From the NCBI GenBank assembly GCA_036004685.1, contig DASYRE010000032.1, forward strand, positions 88,266-152,265: a DNA stretch of 64,000 bases, written 5' to 3'. This DNA comes from Candidatus Polarisedimenticolia bacterium. GTDB lineage: Bacteria; Acidobacteriota; Polarisedimenticolia; Gp22-AA2; AA152. Position 1 is the stretch's first letter, and each line of letters begins with the position of its first letter. The notes under the pieces are model-generated. The model searched no databases, was not told the DNA's origin, and saw only the letters and a list, made by a program, of their open reading frames with translations. A program made the position numbers and the translations under genes. Positions 10,174 through 18,308 of the stretch are shown piece by piece.

Positions 10174-10891
10174 AGGGGGGCGGATGTCTTTCCTGGAGCA
10201 TCTCGGCGAGCTCCGGGTCAGGATTTTCCGCGCGCTCCTGTCGATCATGCTTTTCTTCCTCGTCGGTTGGTATTACTCGCGGCCGATTCTGGGTTTCTTC
10301 CTGAAACCGGTCCTGCCTTTTCTTCAAGGACGCAAACCGGTGTTCCTCGAAATCACCGAACCCTTCATCCTCTATATGAAAGTCGCCCTGGTGGCGGGCC
10401 TTTTCGCCGCCTCGCCGATGGTCCTTTATCAGGTATGGGCTTTCATCGCCCCGGGTCTCTATCCGAGCGAGCGCCGGTACGCCGCGCCCTTCATCATTTT
10501 CTCGTCCCTGTTCTTCATCGCCGGGGGCCTTTTCGGGTATTACGTCGCCTTTCCTTATGCGGCCAGGTTCCTTCTTTCCGTGGCAGGGGACTTCGAGCCA
10601 GCCCTGACCATCCGCAGCCTTTTCCAGTTCGAAAGCAGGCTGATCCTTTGGATGGGGCTTATTTTTGAGATGCCCGTCGTGATCTTCCTGCTGGCCAAGG
10701 TGGGCGTCGTCACTCCGACCTTCCTGCTTCGCAACTTCAAGTACGCGGTCCTGGCGATTTTCGTCATCGCGGCGATCGTCACGCCGACCCCGGACGTGGT
10801 CACTCAGTGCGTCTTCGCGCTGCCCATGGTCGGTCTCTACCTGCTCGGGTTGGCCACGTCGTACCTGGTGCGGCCGCGTTCCGGGCCCTAG
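10151..10891 (+). CDS. tatC: Twin-arginine translocase subunit TatC
   Basis: Polytopic receptor for twin-arginine signal peptides. The 246-residue product has six predicted membrane segments. It shows the conserved [14 protein letters not shown] start, the [11 protein letters not shown] stretch, the [17 protein letters not shown] loop and [11 protein letters not shown] near the end. The ATG at 10151 lies inside the tatA end, so the two subunits are translationally coupled. The Kdo-kinase-like gene follows 15 bases later and may be in the same transcript. No Tat substrate is obvious in the window. Confidence 0.96.
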   Translation: MAQTAPPEGGRMSFLEHLGELRVRIFRALLSIMLFFLVGWYYSRPILGFFLKPVLPFLQGRKPVFLEITEPFILYMKVALVAGLFAASPMVLYQVWAFIAPGLYPSERRYAAPFIIFSSLFFIAGGLFGYYVAFPYAARFLLSVAGDFEPALTIRSLFQFESRLILWMGLIFEMPVVIFLLAKVGVVTPTFLLRNFKYAVLAIFVIAAIVTPTPDVVTQCVFALPMVGLYLLGLATSYLVRPRSGP

Positions 10892-10906
10892 ACTCGGGAG
10901 CCGTCC

Positions 10907-11740
10907 TTGAGCGCCGGACTGGAACGGTTTCGAATCACCCGGGGACCGGCGGGAAGGCGGTGGATTCTGCGTGAGGGCGCTCCTCTCCGCCCGGACGCCG
11001 ACCCGTGGGACAGCTGGTTGAGCGGCCGGGGAGGCGCCGTCCTCACCACGGAAGGCGGACGGTCCGCCGCACGGGTCCTATCACTGGGGCCGAATGAAGA
11101 GGTGGTGCTGCGCGTCTACCGGCACGGAGGGTTCTTGGCGGGGGTCTCCAGGGGACTGTTCTTCGGGATGGGTAGGCCTCTCCGGGAGCTGCAGGTCTCG
11201 GAATTCATCCGCCGGGCCGGGCTGCCGACTCCCGAAATCGTCGCGGTTTATTCCAAGAGAGTCCTTCCGGGCCTGTTTCGATCGTGCGTTCTCACTCGGA
11301 GGATCCCGGAGAGTCAAAACTTGCGACAGTGGCTGAGGGAAGAGGGAGGGAACCCGGCGAGCTGGGGGCCCATGATCCATCGGGTCGCCCGGGCGCTCTC
11401 CGCTCTCCATGGCGCCGGCTGCCGCCACCGGGACCTGAACCTCGGCAACCTGCTCAGCGCGCCCACGGGGATTTGGATTATCGATTTGGACGGTGCCCGG
11501 TTGAAGCCCCGGCTGAGAATCGCTGAAAGAGGGGCCAATCTGATGAGGCTTTTTCGGTCCCTCTGCAAGGAGTCGGGCCGGGCGGAGCCGCTCTCCTCCC
11601 GCCTGCGCGTCCGCTTCCTCAGGCATTACGCCGGGCGGGACCGGCGTCTCCTGAGTGAGCTTTCCGTCTGGCTTAGGCGACGCTGGAGGGTGGAATCGGT
11701 CAGGAGGAAGTTCTCTCGGAAAAGAAGGCGTCGGATCTGA
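10907..11740 (+). CDS. Kdo-kinase-like lipopolysaccharide kinase (KdkA family)
   Basis: Predicted cytoplasmic kinase acting on LPS inner core. The 277-residue protein has the KdkA-type LRVYRHGG segment (68-75) where ordinary kinases keep the ATP-binding Lys, the PTPE motif, the catalytic loop HRDLNLGN (H174, D176, N181) and the metal-binding IIDLDGAR (D193). The C-terminus is strongly basic, which suits binding at the membrane. The start is TTG at 10907 with GGGAG six bases upstream. It lies beside waaF, waaC and hldE, which supports Kdo or heptose phosphorylation. The last 41 bases overlap waaF on the opposite strand. Confidence 0.82.
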   Translation: MSAGLERFRITRGPAGRRWILREGAPLRPDADPWDSWLSGRGGAVLTTEGGRSAARVLSLGPNEEVVLRVYRHGGFLAGVSRGLFFGMGRPLRELQVSEFIRRAGLPTPEIVAVYSKRVLPGLFRSCVLTRRIPESQNLRQWLREEGGNPASWGPMIHRVARALSALHGAGCRHRDLNLGNLLSAPTGIWIIDLDGARLKPRLRIAERGANLMRLFRSLCKESGRAEPLSSRLRVRFLRHYAGRDRRLLSELSVWLRRRWRVESVRRKFSRKRRRRI

Positions 11741-12812
11741 CACCCTCCGCCCCGGCCCACGCCAACATCTCCTCGCACGCCCGCTCGACGGTCTCCTCGG
11801 AAATGTCCTCCAGGCAGAAAGGCTTGCCGGACGAGGCCGGGATGCACTCCTCGAAGAACTTCTGGCGGCAAGGAGAGCAAGGATAGTTCTCGTAGAGCAC
11901 CCGGAAGCTCCGATCGTCGGTGTAGGGGCCGGTCCTCGACGGATGCCCGGGACCGAACACGGCGACGACAGGAATTCGTAACGCCACCGCGACGTGCATC
12001 GGGCCGCTGTCGTTGCAGACGAGAAGGTGGCAGCGTTCCAGGACCGCGGCCATCTCCTTGATCGTCTGGCCTTGGGGAGGAAGGATCGCATGGGAGCCGA
12101 CCCTTCTCGACATCGAGTCGAGCGTGGGGCGATCTCCGTCCCCTCCGAGAAGAAACACTTTCGCGCCGTGACGTCGGGCCATTTTCGCGGCGACGGCGGC
12201 GAAGCGCTCGGCATGCCACGCTCGGGGAGGCTTCGAGGCGCCCGGATGAAACGCAACGCGCAGGACTGGACCGTGGCTGCCGGTGGCGCGCAGGAACCGG
12301 CTTGCCGCGTCCCGCGAGGTCTGATCGAGGTGGAAGCTCAGCCGCCGGTCGGACGTGTCGCACCCCAAAGCGCCGGCGATGCGAAGAAAATGCTCGACGT
12401 GATGCCCTTCGTCCGGCTCGTCGAGCGGGTCGGTGAGGAGCCATCCACGCCGGTCCGTCCGGAACCCGATCCGGCGAGGAATGCCGGCGACACGGGCAAA
12501 CAGCGCGGCCTCGAACGCCTTCTGGAAGAGGACGGCCAAATCGAACCGCTCCCGTTTGAGCTCCCGGATCAGGTGCAGGCGTCCCCGCAGGCCGCCGTGA
12601 GATCCCGGCCGGGAGTATTCCAGCAGCCGGTCGCAATAGGGACTTCCCTTGAGGGCATCCAGGACCCAGGGCTTGGCGAGCAGGGTGATTTCGGCGTCCG
12701 GAAAGCGCTTCCGGAGAGCGCGCATCGAGGGCGTGATCATCACGACGTCACCGATCCAGTTGTTGACCCGGACCAGAATCTTGCGGATCGACACGACGGG
12801 GGGCGGAGTCAT
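11700..12812 (-). CDS. waaF: ADP-heptose:LPS heptosyltransferase II (GT9)
   Basis: Adds the second L-glycero-D-manno-heptose to the LPS inner core. The 370-residue GT9 protein has RKILVRVNNWIGDVVMITPS at its start, the GFRTDRRGWLLT stretch, the mid-protein HPGASKPPRAWHAERFA motif that binds ADP-heptose, and CNDSGPMHVAVALRIPVVAVFGP near residue 280. The NWIGD form is typical of WaaF rather than WaaC. The ATG at 12812 overlaps the waaC stop by 4 bases. The CSPC pair near the C-terminus is also common in WaaF. Confidence 0.93.
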   Translation of the reverse strand: MTPPPVVSIRKILVRVNNWIGDVVMITPSMRALRKRFPDAEITLLAKPWVLDALKGSPYCDRLLEYSRPGSHGGLRGRLHLIRELKRERFDLAVLFQKAFEAALFARVAGIPRRIGFRTDRRGWLLTDPLDEPDEGHHVEHFLRIAGALGCDTSDRRLSFHLDQTSRDAASRFLRATGSHGPVLRVAFHPGASKPPRAWHAERFAAVAAKMARRHGAKVFLLGGDGDRPTLDSMSRRVGSHAILPPQGQTIKEMAAVLERCHLLVCNDSGPMHVAVALRIPVVAVFGPGHPSRTGPYTDDRSFRVLYENYPCSPCRQKFFEECIPASSGKPFCLEDISEETVERACEEMLAWAGAEGVRSDAFFSERTSS

Positions 12813-13900
12813 CTTCCCGGAATCTCGTGGGACGAAACGAAGCGGCGGGACAGAGCTTCGACGATGGCCGACCGAACGCGGTCAACCGAGATGCGCTGCA
12901 CGGCCGACGCGTCTCCGCGGCTTGGAAAGGACGTGGAGGAAATCTCCCAGGCAGGTGCGAGGACCTGATGCCCCTCTCCCAGAGGCCCGTTGATCGAGGG
13001 ATCCGTCGATCCGAAAAGTGCCACGACCGGGACTCCCTGGCTCCATGCCAGGTGCATCGGGCCGGTGTCGCCTCCCACGAAGAGCCGGCATCGGGCGATG
13101 ACCTGACGCATCTCGTCGACGTCCAGGGAAGGCGTCGGAACGGCCGACGCCCGGGACCGGCTCTGGACGATCTCGATGAGATCCTCCTCCCCGGGGCCCC
13201 AAGTCAGGATGGGGAGGCACCCCTCGTGTGCGAGCGAGGCCGCGATCTGCCCATAGCGCTCCGCCGGCCACTGCTTGTGTCTCTGCCGTCGGCTGGTTCC
13301 TGGATGGACCGCGACGAGGGTTCTTCCCGAGAGCGGGCGAAGGAACTTTTCGACACGCTCCGAAGGGCCGCCGTCCCGATAGGGAAACCTCAAACCGGCC
13401 GTCTCGGCGGCCAGAAGCGAGATGAGCTCGAGGTTCTTGTGGACGCGGTTGAGGCGGGGGGAGGAGGGTTTCACCCGCAAATTGCTGAGGAGAAAGCTCC
13501 CTTCCCGCGAGCCGCTTCGATCAAAGCCCAGTCTCTCCGGAGCCCCCGCGAGGAGCGCGATGGCGGAGCTCTTGGCGGTCCCTTGGAAGTCGACGGAAAT
13601 ACGGGCGCGGAAGGCTCGCAGGCCGGCCCGGAAATCTTGAAGTGCGGTGAGGGCTCGCCCAGGGTTTCGGACGATGTCGGCCGGTTTGAGCCGATCCCGA
13701 GGAAATACGAAGACCTGATCGAGCCAGGGGCGCACGGGCAGAAGAGGCGAGGAAGGGGGCTCGACCACCCACGCGATGCGAGCCCGCGGAGCCGCCTCGC
13801 GCAACCGAGCCAGGCAGGGGAGGGTTCGTACGACGTCGCCCACGGCCCCGAGACGGACCATGAGGATCCCGTCTCCCTCGCGCAGGTTGATTGAATTCAT
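12809..13900 (-). CDS. waaC: LPS heptosyltransferase I (GT9)
   Basis: Transfers the first heptose onto Kdo. The 363-residue GT9 protein begins with the ILMVRLGAVGDVVRTLP motif and has VDFQGTAKSS, HPGTSRRQRHKQWPAERY and VGGDTGPMHLAWSQGVPVVALFGSTDP, all WaaC-type. The ATG at 13900 is preferred over an upstream start at 13930 because GGAGGAGGAAC lies just ahead of it. It leads a two-gene operon with waaF, transcribed away from the Trm112-like/hldE pair. Confidence 0.92.
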   Translation of the reverse strand: MNSINLREGDGILMVRLGAVGDVVRTLPCLARLREAAPRARIAWVVEPPSSPLLPVRPWLDQVFVFPRDRLKPADIVRNPGRALTALQDFRAGLRAFRARISVDFQGTAKSSAIALLAGAPERLGFDRSGSREGSFLLSNLRVKPSSPRLNRVHKNLELISLLAAETAGLRFPYRDGGPSERVEKFLRPLSGRTLVAVHPGTSRRQRHKQWPAERYGQIAASLAHEGCLPILTWGPGEEDLIEIVQSRSRASAVPTPSLDVDEMRQVIARCRLFVGGDTGPMHLAWSQGVPVVALFGSTDPSINGPLGEGHQVLAPAWEISSTSFPSRGDASAVQRISVDRVRSAIVEALSRRFVSSHEIPGR

Positions 13901-13928
13901 CCTGTTCCTCCTCCCGGCACCCGAAGTC

Positions 13929-13937
13929 ATTATAGCA
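13929..13937 (-). promoter_or_regulatory. Extended -10 promoter of waaC-waaF
   Basis: On the minus strand TGC-TATAAT gives a perfect -10 with the TGn extension. The -35 region is poor, which an extended -10 tolerates. The +1 would fall near 13922, just upstream of the waaC ribosome site. Confidence 0.65.
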
Positions 13938-13973
13938 ACCGTGCCAGGCGGGCCGGAGCCCGGAACGCTCTCG

Positions 13974-14002
13974 TTGACACTGGATCATCGCTGTGCTAAA
14001 AA
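13974..14002 (+). promoter_or_regulatory. Promoter of the Trm112-like gene and hldE; likely leaderless start
   Basis: TTGACA (13974-13979), a 17-base spacer and TAAAAA (13997-14002) preceded by TGC. Six discriminator bases later comes position 14009, which is the A of the downstream ATG. There is no room for a Shine-Dalgarno site, so the transcript is predicted to be leaderless. Confidence 0.7.
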
Positions 14003-14008
14003 CCCTGC

Positions 14009-14197
14009 ATGTCCTTGGATCCGAAGCTTCTGGAGATATTGGCCTGTCCCATATGCCACGTCTCCGTCCGGCCGGTGAATGACGGGTCCGGGCTTCTCTG
14101 TGAGCAGTGCCGCCGAGTGTACCCCGTTGTGGACGACATTCCCGTGATGCTTGTGGAAGAAGCGCGGAACGAGGAATCATCCCGGAAAACCGATTGA
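14009..14197 (+). CDS. Trm112-like small zinc-ribbon protein (UPF0434/YcaR type)
   Basis: A 62-residue protein beginning MSLDPKLLEILACPICH, with two Cys pairs (CPIC and CEQC) that form a zinc ribbon and the YPVVDDIPVML ending of the Trm112/YcaR family. Eukaryotic Trm112 activates methyltransferases; bacterial members are often found beside lipid A or Kdo genes but have no settled role. Here it sits before the heptose kinase gene, overlapping its TTG start by 4 bases. The start is fixed by the family N-terminus and coincides with the predicted +1. Confidence 0.88.
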   Translation: MSLDPKLLEILACPICHVSVRPVNDGSGLLCEQCRRVYPVVDDIPVMLVEEARNEESSRKTD

Positions 14198-15183
14198 CCC
14201 CGCCACTGTCGCAAACTCGCCTTCAAGAGCTTTTTCGCCGGATGCACGACTCCCGGGTCGTGGTCGTGGGGGACTTAATGGTGGACCGCTTTCTCTGGGG
14301 CAGCGTGTCGAGAATCTCCCCCGAAGCGCCCGTCCCGGTCGTGAGGCTTCAATCGGAGAGCGCCAGTCTCGGGGGGGCGGGTAACGTGGCCCGGAACCTG
14401 CGCTCTCTCGGCGGCCGGGTCGACTTGATCGGCGTTCTCGGCCCTGACGCGGCAGGAGCTCAGTTTCGCGATGGCTTGCGCCGCGAAGAGCTTTCGGACA
14501 AGGCAATCGTGGATGTTCCGAACCGCGCCAGCACGGTCAAGACGCGAGTCATCGCGCACCATCAACAGGTGGTCCGGATCGACCGGGAAGCGACGGCGGC
14601 CGTTCCCGAGGAGGTGGAGGACCGTTTGACCGAGCTGGTCCTGAATCGACTTCCGGACGCCCGGGCGCTGCTGATCTCCGATTACGACAAAGGCGCGGTC
14701 ACTCCGCGGATTCTGGGGCGCATCCTGCCGGCGGCGACCGGCGGCGGCCTCGTCGTGGCCATCGATCCCAAGCCGGCGAACTACGAGCACTATCGGCCCG
14801 CGACCGTCATCACCCCCAACGCTCAAGAAGCGGGAGTCATGGCGGCCCTCCGGGATCGGGAGGATGCGGGGCTCGAAAAGGCGGGAGAAGCGATACGCAG
14901 GCATCTGGACTGCAAAGCGGTTCTGGTCACGCGCGGAGAAGCAGGGATGACCCTGATTCAGGCGGGCGCCCTCCCTTTGAGGATTCCGGCAAGCGCTCGA
15001 GAGGTTTTCGATGTCACCGGAGCCGGCGACACCGTCATCTCCGCCCTGACTCTGGCCCTGGTCGCCGGAGCCTCTCTCGAAGAGGCTGCTGCTCTCGCGA
15101 ACGCCGCCGCCGGCTGCGCCGTCGGGAAGCTGGGTACCGCAGTCGTTCAGCCCGAGGAAATCCTGCGAGCGTTTCAAGTCTGA
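14194..15183 (+). CDS. hldE: D-glycero-beta-D-manno-heptose-7-phosphate kinase (HldE kinase domain only)
   Basis: PfkB-family kinase making heptose-1,7-bisphosphate for ADP-heptose synthesis. The 329-residue protein has VVVGDLMVDRFLWG, the SLGGAGNVARNL substrate loop, ITPNAQEAG, and the DVTGAGDTV anion-hole/catalytic Asp motif near residue 275. It ends where the kinase domain of E. coli HldE ends, so the adenylyltransferase half (HldC/RfaE2) must be encoded elsewhere. The TTG at 14194 overlaps the stop of the Trm112-like gene; an internal ATG at 14242 would cut into the fold. It supplies WaaC and WaaF encoded next door. Confidence 0.92.
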   Translation: MTPPLSQTRLQELFRRMHDSRVVVVGDLMVDRFLWGSVSRISPEAPVPVVRLQSESASLGGAGNVARNLRSLGGRVDLIGVLGPDAAGAQFRDGLRREELSDKAIVDVPNRASTVKTRVIAHHQQVVRIDREATAAVPEEVEDRLTELVLNRLPDARALLISDYDKGAVTPRILGRILPAATGGGLVVAIDPKPANYEHYRPATVITPNAQEAGVMAALRDREDAGLEKAGEAIRRHLDCKAVLVTRGEAGMTLIQAGALPLRIPASAREVFDVTGAGDTVISALTLALVAGASLEEAAALANAAAGCAVGKLGTAVVQPEEILRAFQV

Positions 15184-15258
15184 ACCGAGTTTCAGAAGAC
15201 ACTTCGCCCCGCTCCAACTCGCCACCGTGAAGCTAACCAATTTAAATACAGCAAAATG

Positions 15259-15310
15259 TGGTATAGTTGAAGGTGCTGCACGAACGCAGCATCCAAAAAA
15301 ACTTTCAACT
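15259..15310 (+). promoter_or_regulatory. Extended -10 and nested inverted repeats ahead of the HTH-TPR gene
   Basis: TGG-TATAGT (15259-15267) is an extended -10 with no clear -35. An outer 7-bp inverted repeat (AGTTGAA 15265-15271, TTCAACT 15304-15310) encloses a 6-bp hairpin (TGCTGC 15274-15279, GCAGCA 15286-15291). The hairpin starts exactly at the expected +1. It could be an operator for the adjacent regulator or a leader structure. The rest of the 240-base gap shows nothing else I can name. Confidence 0.45.
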
Positions 15311-15423
15311 TGACGCCCTCGTCCCAGAGTGGTAGCTTCCTTATCAAGAAAGAGTAATTGTTCTCTATCGTTCGATTTTTGAGAGATTTATCCGAAGAAA
15401 TCTTCCATCTGCAGGAGTCGGGC

Positions 15424-16617
15424 ATGGAAGAACAACGAGGCAGCGCCAGGCTCGGGACCTACCTGAAGCGACTCCGAACCGGCTACGGTTTCTCTCTGCG
15501 GCGCGTCGAGATCCGCGCGCGGGCCGAAGGGGGCGAGATCGACAATTCGCAACTTTCCCGCTACGAGAGAGGCCGCTGCTACCCGTCCTTTGACAAGCTC
15601 TGCATCCTCGCGAACATCTTCAACGTGTCGGTCCAGAACTTCTCCGACGTTTTGGAGATGGAGAAGTACGATGCCTACAAGCCCTCCTCCGGCATCAGCT
15701 ATGAGGACTTGCAGGCGAAAGGGAACACCGAGCTCGAGGCAGGCAATTTCGGGCGTGCCTACGTCGCGTTCGAGACGGCGCTGCAGAAGGCCGAGTCGAC
15801 TCTCGGACCCGATCGCGACGACCTTCGCGCCCGGGCCCGCTATAAGATGGCGTTTTCCCTCTTTCGGCTCGGGAAGATCAACCTCGCCGAAAGCGAGTTG
15901 CGCCTGATTCTGCGTGATCATCAGAAGATCTCCCCGCGGACCCGGTTCCTTTCCCTTCTCATGCTGGCGAACGTGCACGACGAGCGCGGCGACCGTTACA
16001 TCTCGATGCTCGAAGCGGAGCGTTGCCTCGACCTCGCGAAGCTCTCGGGTGACAAGGCCGACCAAGCCTATGCGCTTCACGCCATTGGCCGAACTTGCTT
16101 CGAGGAGGCCCAGTACGAGCGAGCCGCCGAATTCCATTCCCAGGCTCTCGAGATGGCGCGCGAAACGGCGAGCTCCCAGGAAATCGTCCTGCTCCAGGCC
16201 AACCTCGGCTACTGCCACGTGATGCTCAATCGCAACGAAAAGGGTCTCAAGGAGATTCGCGAGGCGCTGGCGCTGAGCCGGAAGAATGAGCTGCGCCGCG
16301 GGACGGCGTACTGCCTGCGGATCCTCGGTCAGGTCTATTTCAAGGATGCGAAGCTCGGGCGCGCCCGCGAGTATTTCGAAGAGGCCGAGACGGTGGCGCA
16401 CAGCGGCGACAGCCCCTACACGGACATTCTCTTCCAGGCCGCCTTCTATCTCTGGGAAATCGCCAAGCAGGAAGGCAATGCCGTCCAGGAAAAAGTCTAC
16501 TTCGGCCGCCTCAGGCACCTGCGATCTTCGCTGGAGCGGCACTTTGACGAGGTCGCGCAATTCGACGCCTATATCGACAAGGGAGGGCGCAATGAGCCGC
16601 ATGCGGCCCGTTCTTAG
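15424..16617 (+). CDS. HTH (XRE-like) regulator with TPR repeats
   Basis: A 397-residue cytoplasmic protein. Residues about 10-62 form a helix-turn-helix of the XRE type (LGTYLKRLRTGYGFSLRRVE, then SQLSRYERGRCYPSFDKL). From about 95 to 390 there are tetratricopeptide helices such as YAVHAIGRT-like and ALEMARETA segments. This plan resembles Rgg/PlcR-like sensors and Acidobacteriota TPR regulators, where the TPR part binds a peptide or protein. The ATG at 15424 has AGGAG six bases upstream; a longer frame to 15358 is less likely. Its end overlaps the next gene by 26 bases, which ties it to that exported protein. Confidence 0.78.
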   Translation: MEEQRGSARLGTYLKRLRTGYGFSLRRVEIRARAEGGEIDNSQLSRYERGRCYPSFDKLCILANIFNVSVQNFSDVLEMEKYDAYKPSSGISYEDLQAKGNTELEAGNFGRAYVAFETALQKAESTLGPDRDDLRARARYKMAFSLFRLGKINLAESELRLILRDHQKISPRTRFLSLLMLANVHDERGDRYISMLEAERCLDLAKLSGDKADQAYALHAIGRTCFEEAQYERAAEFHSQALEMARETASSQEIVLLQANLGYCHVMLNRNEKGLKEIREALALSRKNELRRGTAYCLRILGQVYFKDAKLGRAREYFEEAETVAHSGDSPYTDILFQAAFYLWEIAKQEGNAVQEKVYFGRLRHLRSSLERHFDEVAQFDAYIDKGGRNEPHAARS

Positions 16618-17386
16618 CTCCCTCTCCTCGCGGGCGCTCGGCGCCGCGCTGGCCTTTGTCTTCGGGGCCCTCGCCGCGCCGGCCCTTTTTGCCGAGGTCT
16701 CGGTCGTGACCGATGCTCGCGGCAGGTACGTGCGCACGGTGGTCGTCAGCGAAATGCAGGGTCCCCGTCGGATGGTATGGAGTCCGATCAGCCCGGATGC
16801 TGACCCGTCAAAAATCTTGAATCCCGACGGCGACAGAATGGGCGACTCGGCTCCGGTGGTCGCGCAGAGGCGGGGAAGCGGTCAGCCCTGGGTCGTCTGG
16901 TCCGCCAGCGACGGAGCCGACCAGGAAATCGCCTTCGCCACCTGGTATCGCGGTCGGTGGCATGGGCCCCTGCTCCTCGATCGAGCCGACAATTCCTTCG
17001 ACGATCGGGATCCGCAGCTCGCTTTCGATGCGGCCGGACGTCCGGTGGCCGTTTGGTGGAGAAACGAGCCGATCCCGCAGGTCTATCTGAGCGTTTTCAC
17101 GAACGGCTCCTGGACGAAACCGCTGGCGGTTTCCGACCCGGCGACTTCCAGCCGTTTCCCGTCCCTCCGCATTTCCGGCAGCCAGGCGGTCATCTCCTTC
17201 TACACGCATGCGGGCCAATCGGTCATTTTCCAGAGCCTGACCGCCCTGACGTTGAGCCCCGACGGCAGCGGACCGCTCGACGGTCCGGTTCCTCCGCCCG
17301 ATTTCCAATATTCTCAATCGGACAACCCTCCGCCCACCCCGGGGACCCTTCCCGAGCCGAAGTTCCTGAACCGTACCCAGTACTGA
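16592..17386 (+). CDS. Exported protein with propeller-like (BNR/Asp-box-like) repeats
   Basis: I cannot name this 264-residue protein. Residues 1-34 form a signal peptide ending in ALFAE. The mature part has repeated blade-like units: PVVAQRRGSGQPWVVWSAS, DPQLAFDAAGRPVAVWW, FPSLRISGSQAVISFY, each alternating with strands such as IAFATWYRGRW and VYLSVFTNGSW. This looks like a beta-propeller of the sialidase/BNR kind. The tail is Pro-rich. The ATG at 16592 follows GGAGG and lies inside the HTH-TPR gene, so the two are translationally coupled. It may be sensed by, or be the effector of, that regulator. Confidence 0.7.
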   Translation: MSRMRPVLSSLSSRALGAALAFVFGALAAPALFAEVSVVTDARGRYVRTVVVSEMQGPRRMVWSPISPDADPSKILNPDGDRMGDSAPVVAQRRGSGQPWVVWSASDGADQEIAFATWYRGRWHGPLLLDRADNSFDDRDPQLAFDAAGRPVAVWWRNEPIPQVYLSVFTNGSWTKPLAVSDPATSSRFPSLRISGSQAVISFYTHAGQSVIFQSLTALTLSPDGSGPLDGPVPPPDFQYSQSDNPPPTPGTLPEPKFLNRTQY

Positions 17387-17402
17387 AGACCCGCCGCCGG
17401 AC

Positions 17403-17735
17403 TCAAGAAAACGATGAGTCGGAAGAAGGGGCGGCCTCTGTCCCCGCCTCCGGCGGCTCCGGAGCGTGACGCAAGGCCTCCATCTCATCCTCGAGCCGGG
17501 CTAGGCGCCTCCGGAGCTGGCGATTCTGGATGCGAATCCGCACGCCGTCCATGATGCTGATGAGGGACGTGAAAAGAATCCCGGTGAGCAGCGAGAAAAC
17601 CATGACCACGGCGACCGGGACCTGGGGATAGGCGCGGAAGAAGAGATTGACGTCGACCGTCCCCGGATTGAGGATGACGAGGAGCAGTACGGCGCCGAAA
17701 AACAGGATGCAAAGGAGGGCGATGACGAGGTTCAA
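17403..17735 (-). CDS. lapA: LapA-domain inner-membrane protein
   Basis: A 110-residue protein with two membrane helices (about 1-22 and 40-62), the NPGTVDVNLFF motif between them, and a cytoplasmic coiled coil (about 68-92) with an acidic tail. This is the LapA (YciS) family; in E. coli LapA/LapB adjust LPS synthesis through LpxC turnover. The start is TTG at 17735, overlapping the kdsC stop by 4 bases. It is the last gene of the Kdo operon, which fits a role in LPS control. No lapB is seen nearby. Confidence 0.85.
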   Translation of the reverse strand: MNLVIALLCILFFGAVLLLVILNPGTVDVNLFFRAYPQVPVAVVMVFSLLTGILFTSLISIMDGVRIRIQNRQLRRRLARLEDEMEALRHAPEPPEAGTEAAPSSDSSFS

Positions 17736-18304
17736 GCCCGATTCCCCTCCGGCCGCCCAAGGCTCTTCCGGGTTCCTCTCTGGACCTCCAGGATGAGATC
17801 GGCGATCTCGCGCACGGCGCCCTTGCCTCCGGGGGCGCGGGTGATCAGTTGGGCCTCGCGGAGGACCGCCGGATGCGCGTCGGCCGGCGCGGCCGAAAGT
17901 CCGACCCGGCGCATCACAGGCAGATCCACGACGTCGTCCCCCAGGTAGCAGACCGTCTCGTCTTCGAGACCTCTTCTCCTCAGGATGTCTTCGTAGGCGG
18001 CCAGCTTGTCCCGGACTTTAAGGTGAACTTCGTTCATACGAAGCTCCCTCGCCCGGCGCCGGACCGCCGGAGAACTCCGCCCGGAGATGACGCCGGTCGA
18101 GAGGCCGGCCTCGCGCAGCAGATGAAGGCCGACGCCGTCCTTGGCGTCGAACGTCCGGCCTTCGCTTCCGCCGTCGACGAACAGAATCCCGCCATCCGTC
18201 AGGACGCCGTCCACGTCCATCAGGACCAGACGAATCCGCTCCGCCCTCGTCCGGAGGCGGGCGGGAAGTGTTCCGCGGCGGAAAACCGATCGCGAGGAAG
18301 GCAT
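17732..18304 (-). CDS. kdsC: 3-deoxy-D-manno-octulosonate-8-phosphate phosphatase
   Basis: HAD phosphatase that converts Kdo-8-P to Kdo. The 190-residue length and capless fold fit KdsC. Motif I is LVLMDVDGVLTDG (nucleophile and acid Asp), GVISGRSS is motif II, the KVRDKLAAYEDIL Lys is motif III, and YLGDDVVDLPVM is motif IV. It follows kdsD by 4 bases. Downstream of kdsC many proteobacteria have lptC and lptA; here lapA takes that place. Confidence 0.94.
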   Translation of the reverse strand: MPSSRSVFRRGTLPARLRTRAERIRLVLMDVDGVLTDGGILFVDGGSEGRTFDAKDGVGLHLLREAGLSTGVISGRSSPAVRRRARELRMNEVHLKVRDKLAAYEDILRRRGLEDETVCYLGDDVVDLPVMRRVGLSAAPADAHPAVLREAQLITRAPGGKGAVREIADLILEVQRGTRKSLGRPEGNRA

Positions 18305-18308
18305 CGCG

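Noticed and set aside
14107..14193. Upstream extension of hldE to 14107
   Set aside because: It runs through the Trm112-like gene in another phase; the TTG at 14194 overlapping that gene's stop matches the kinase N-terminus.
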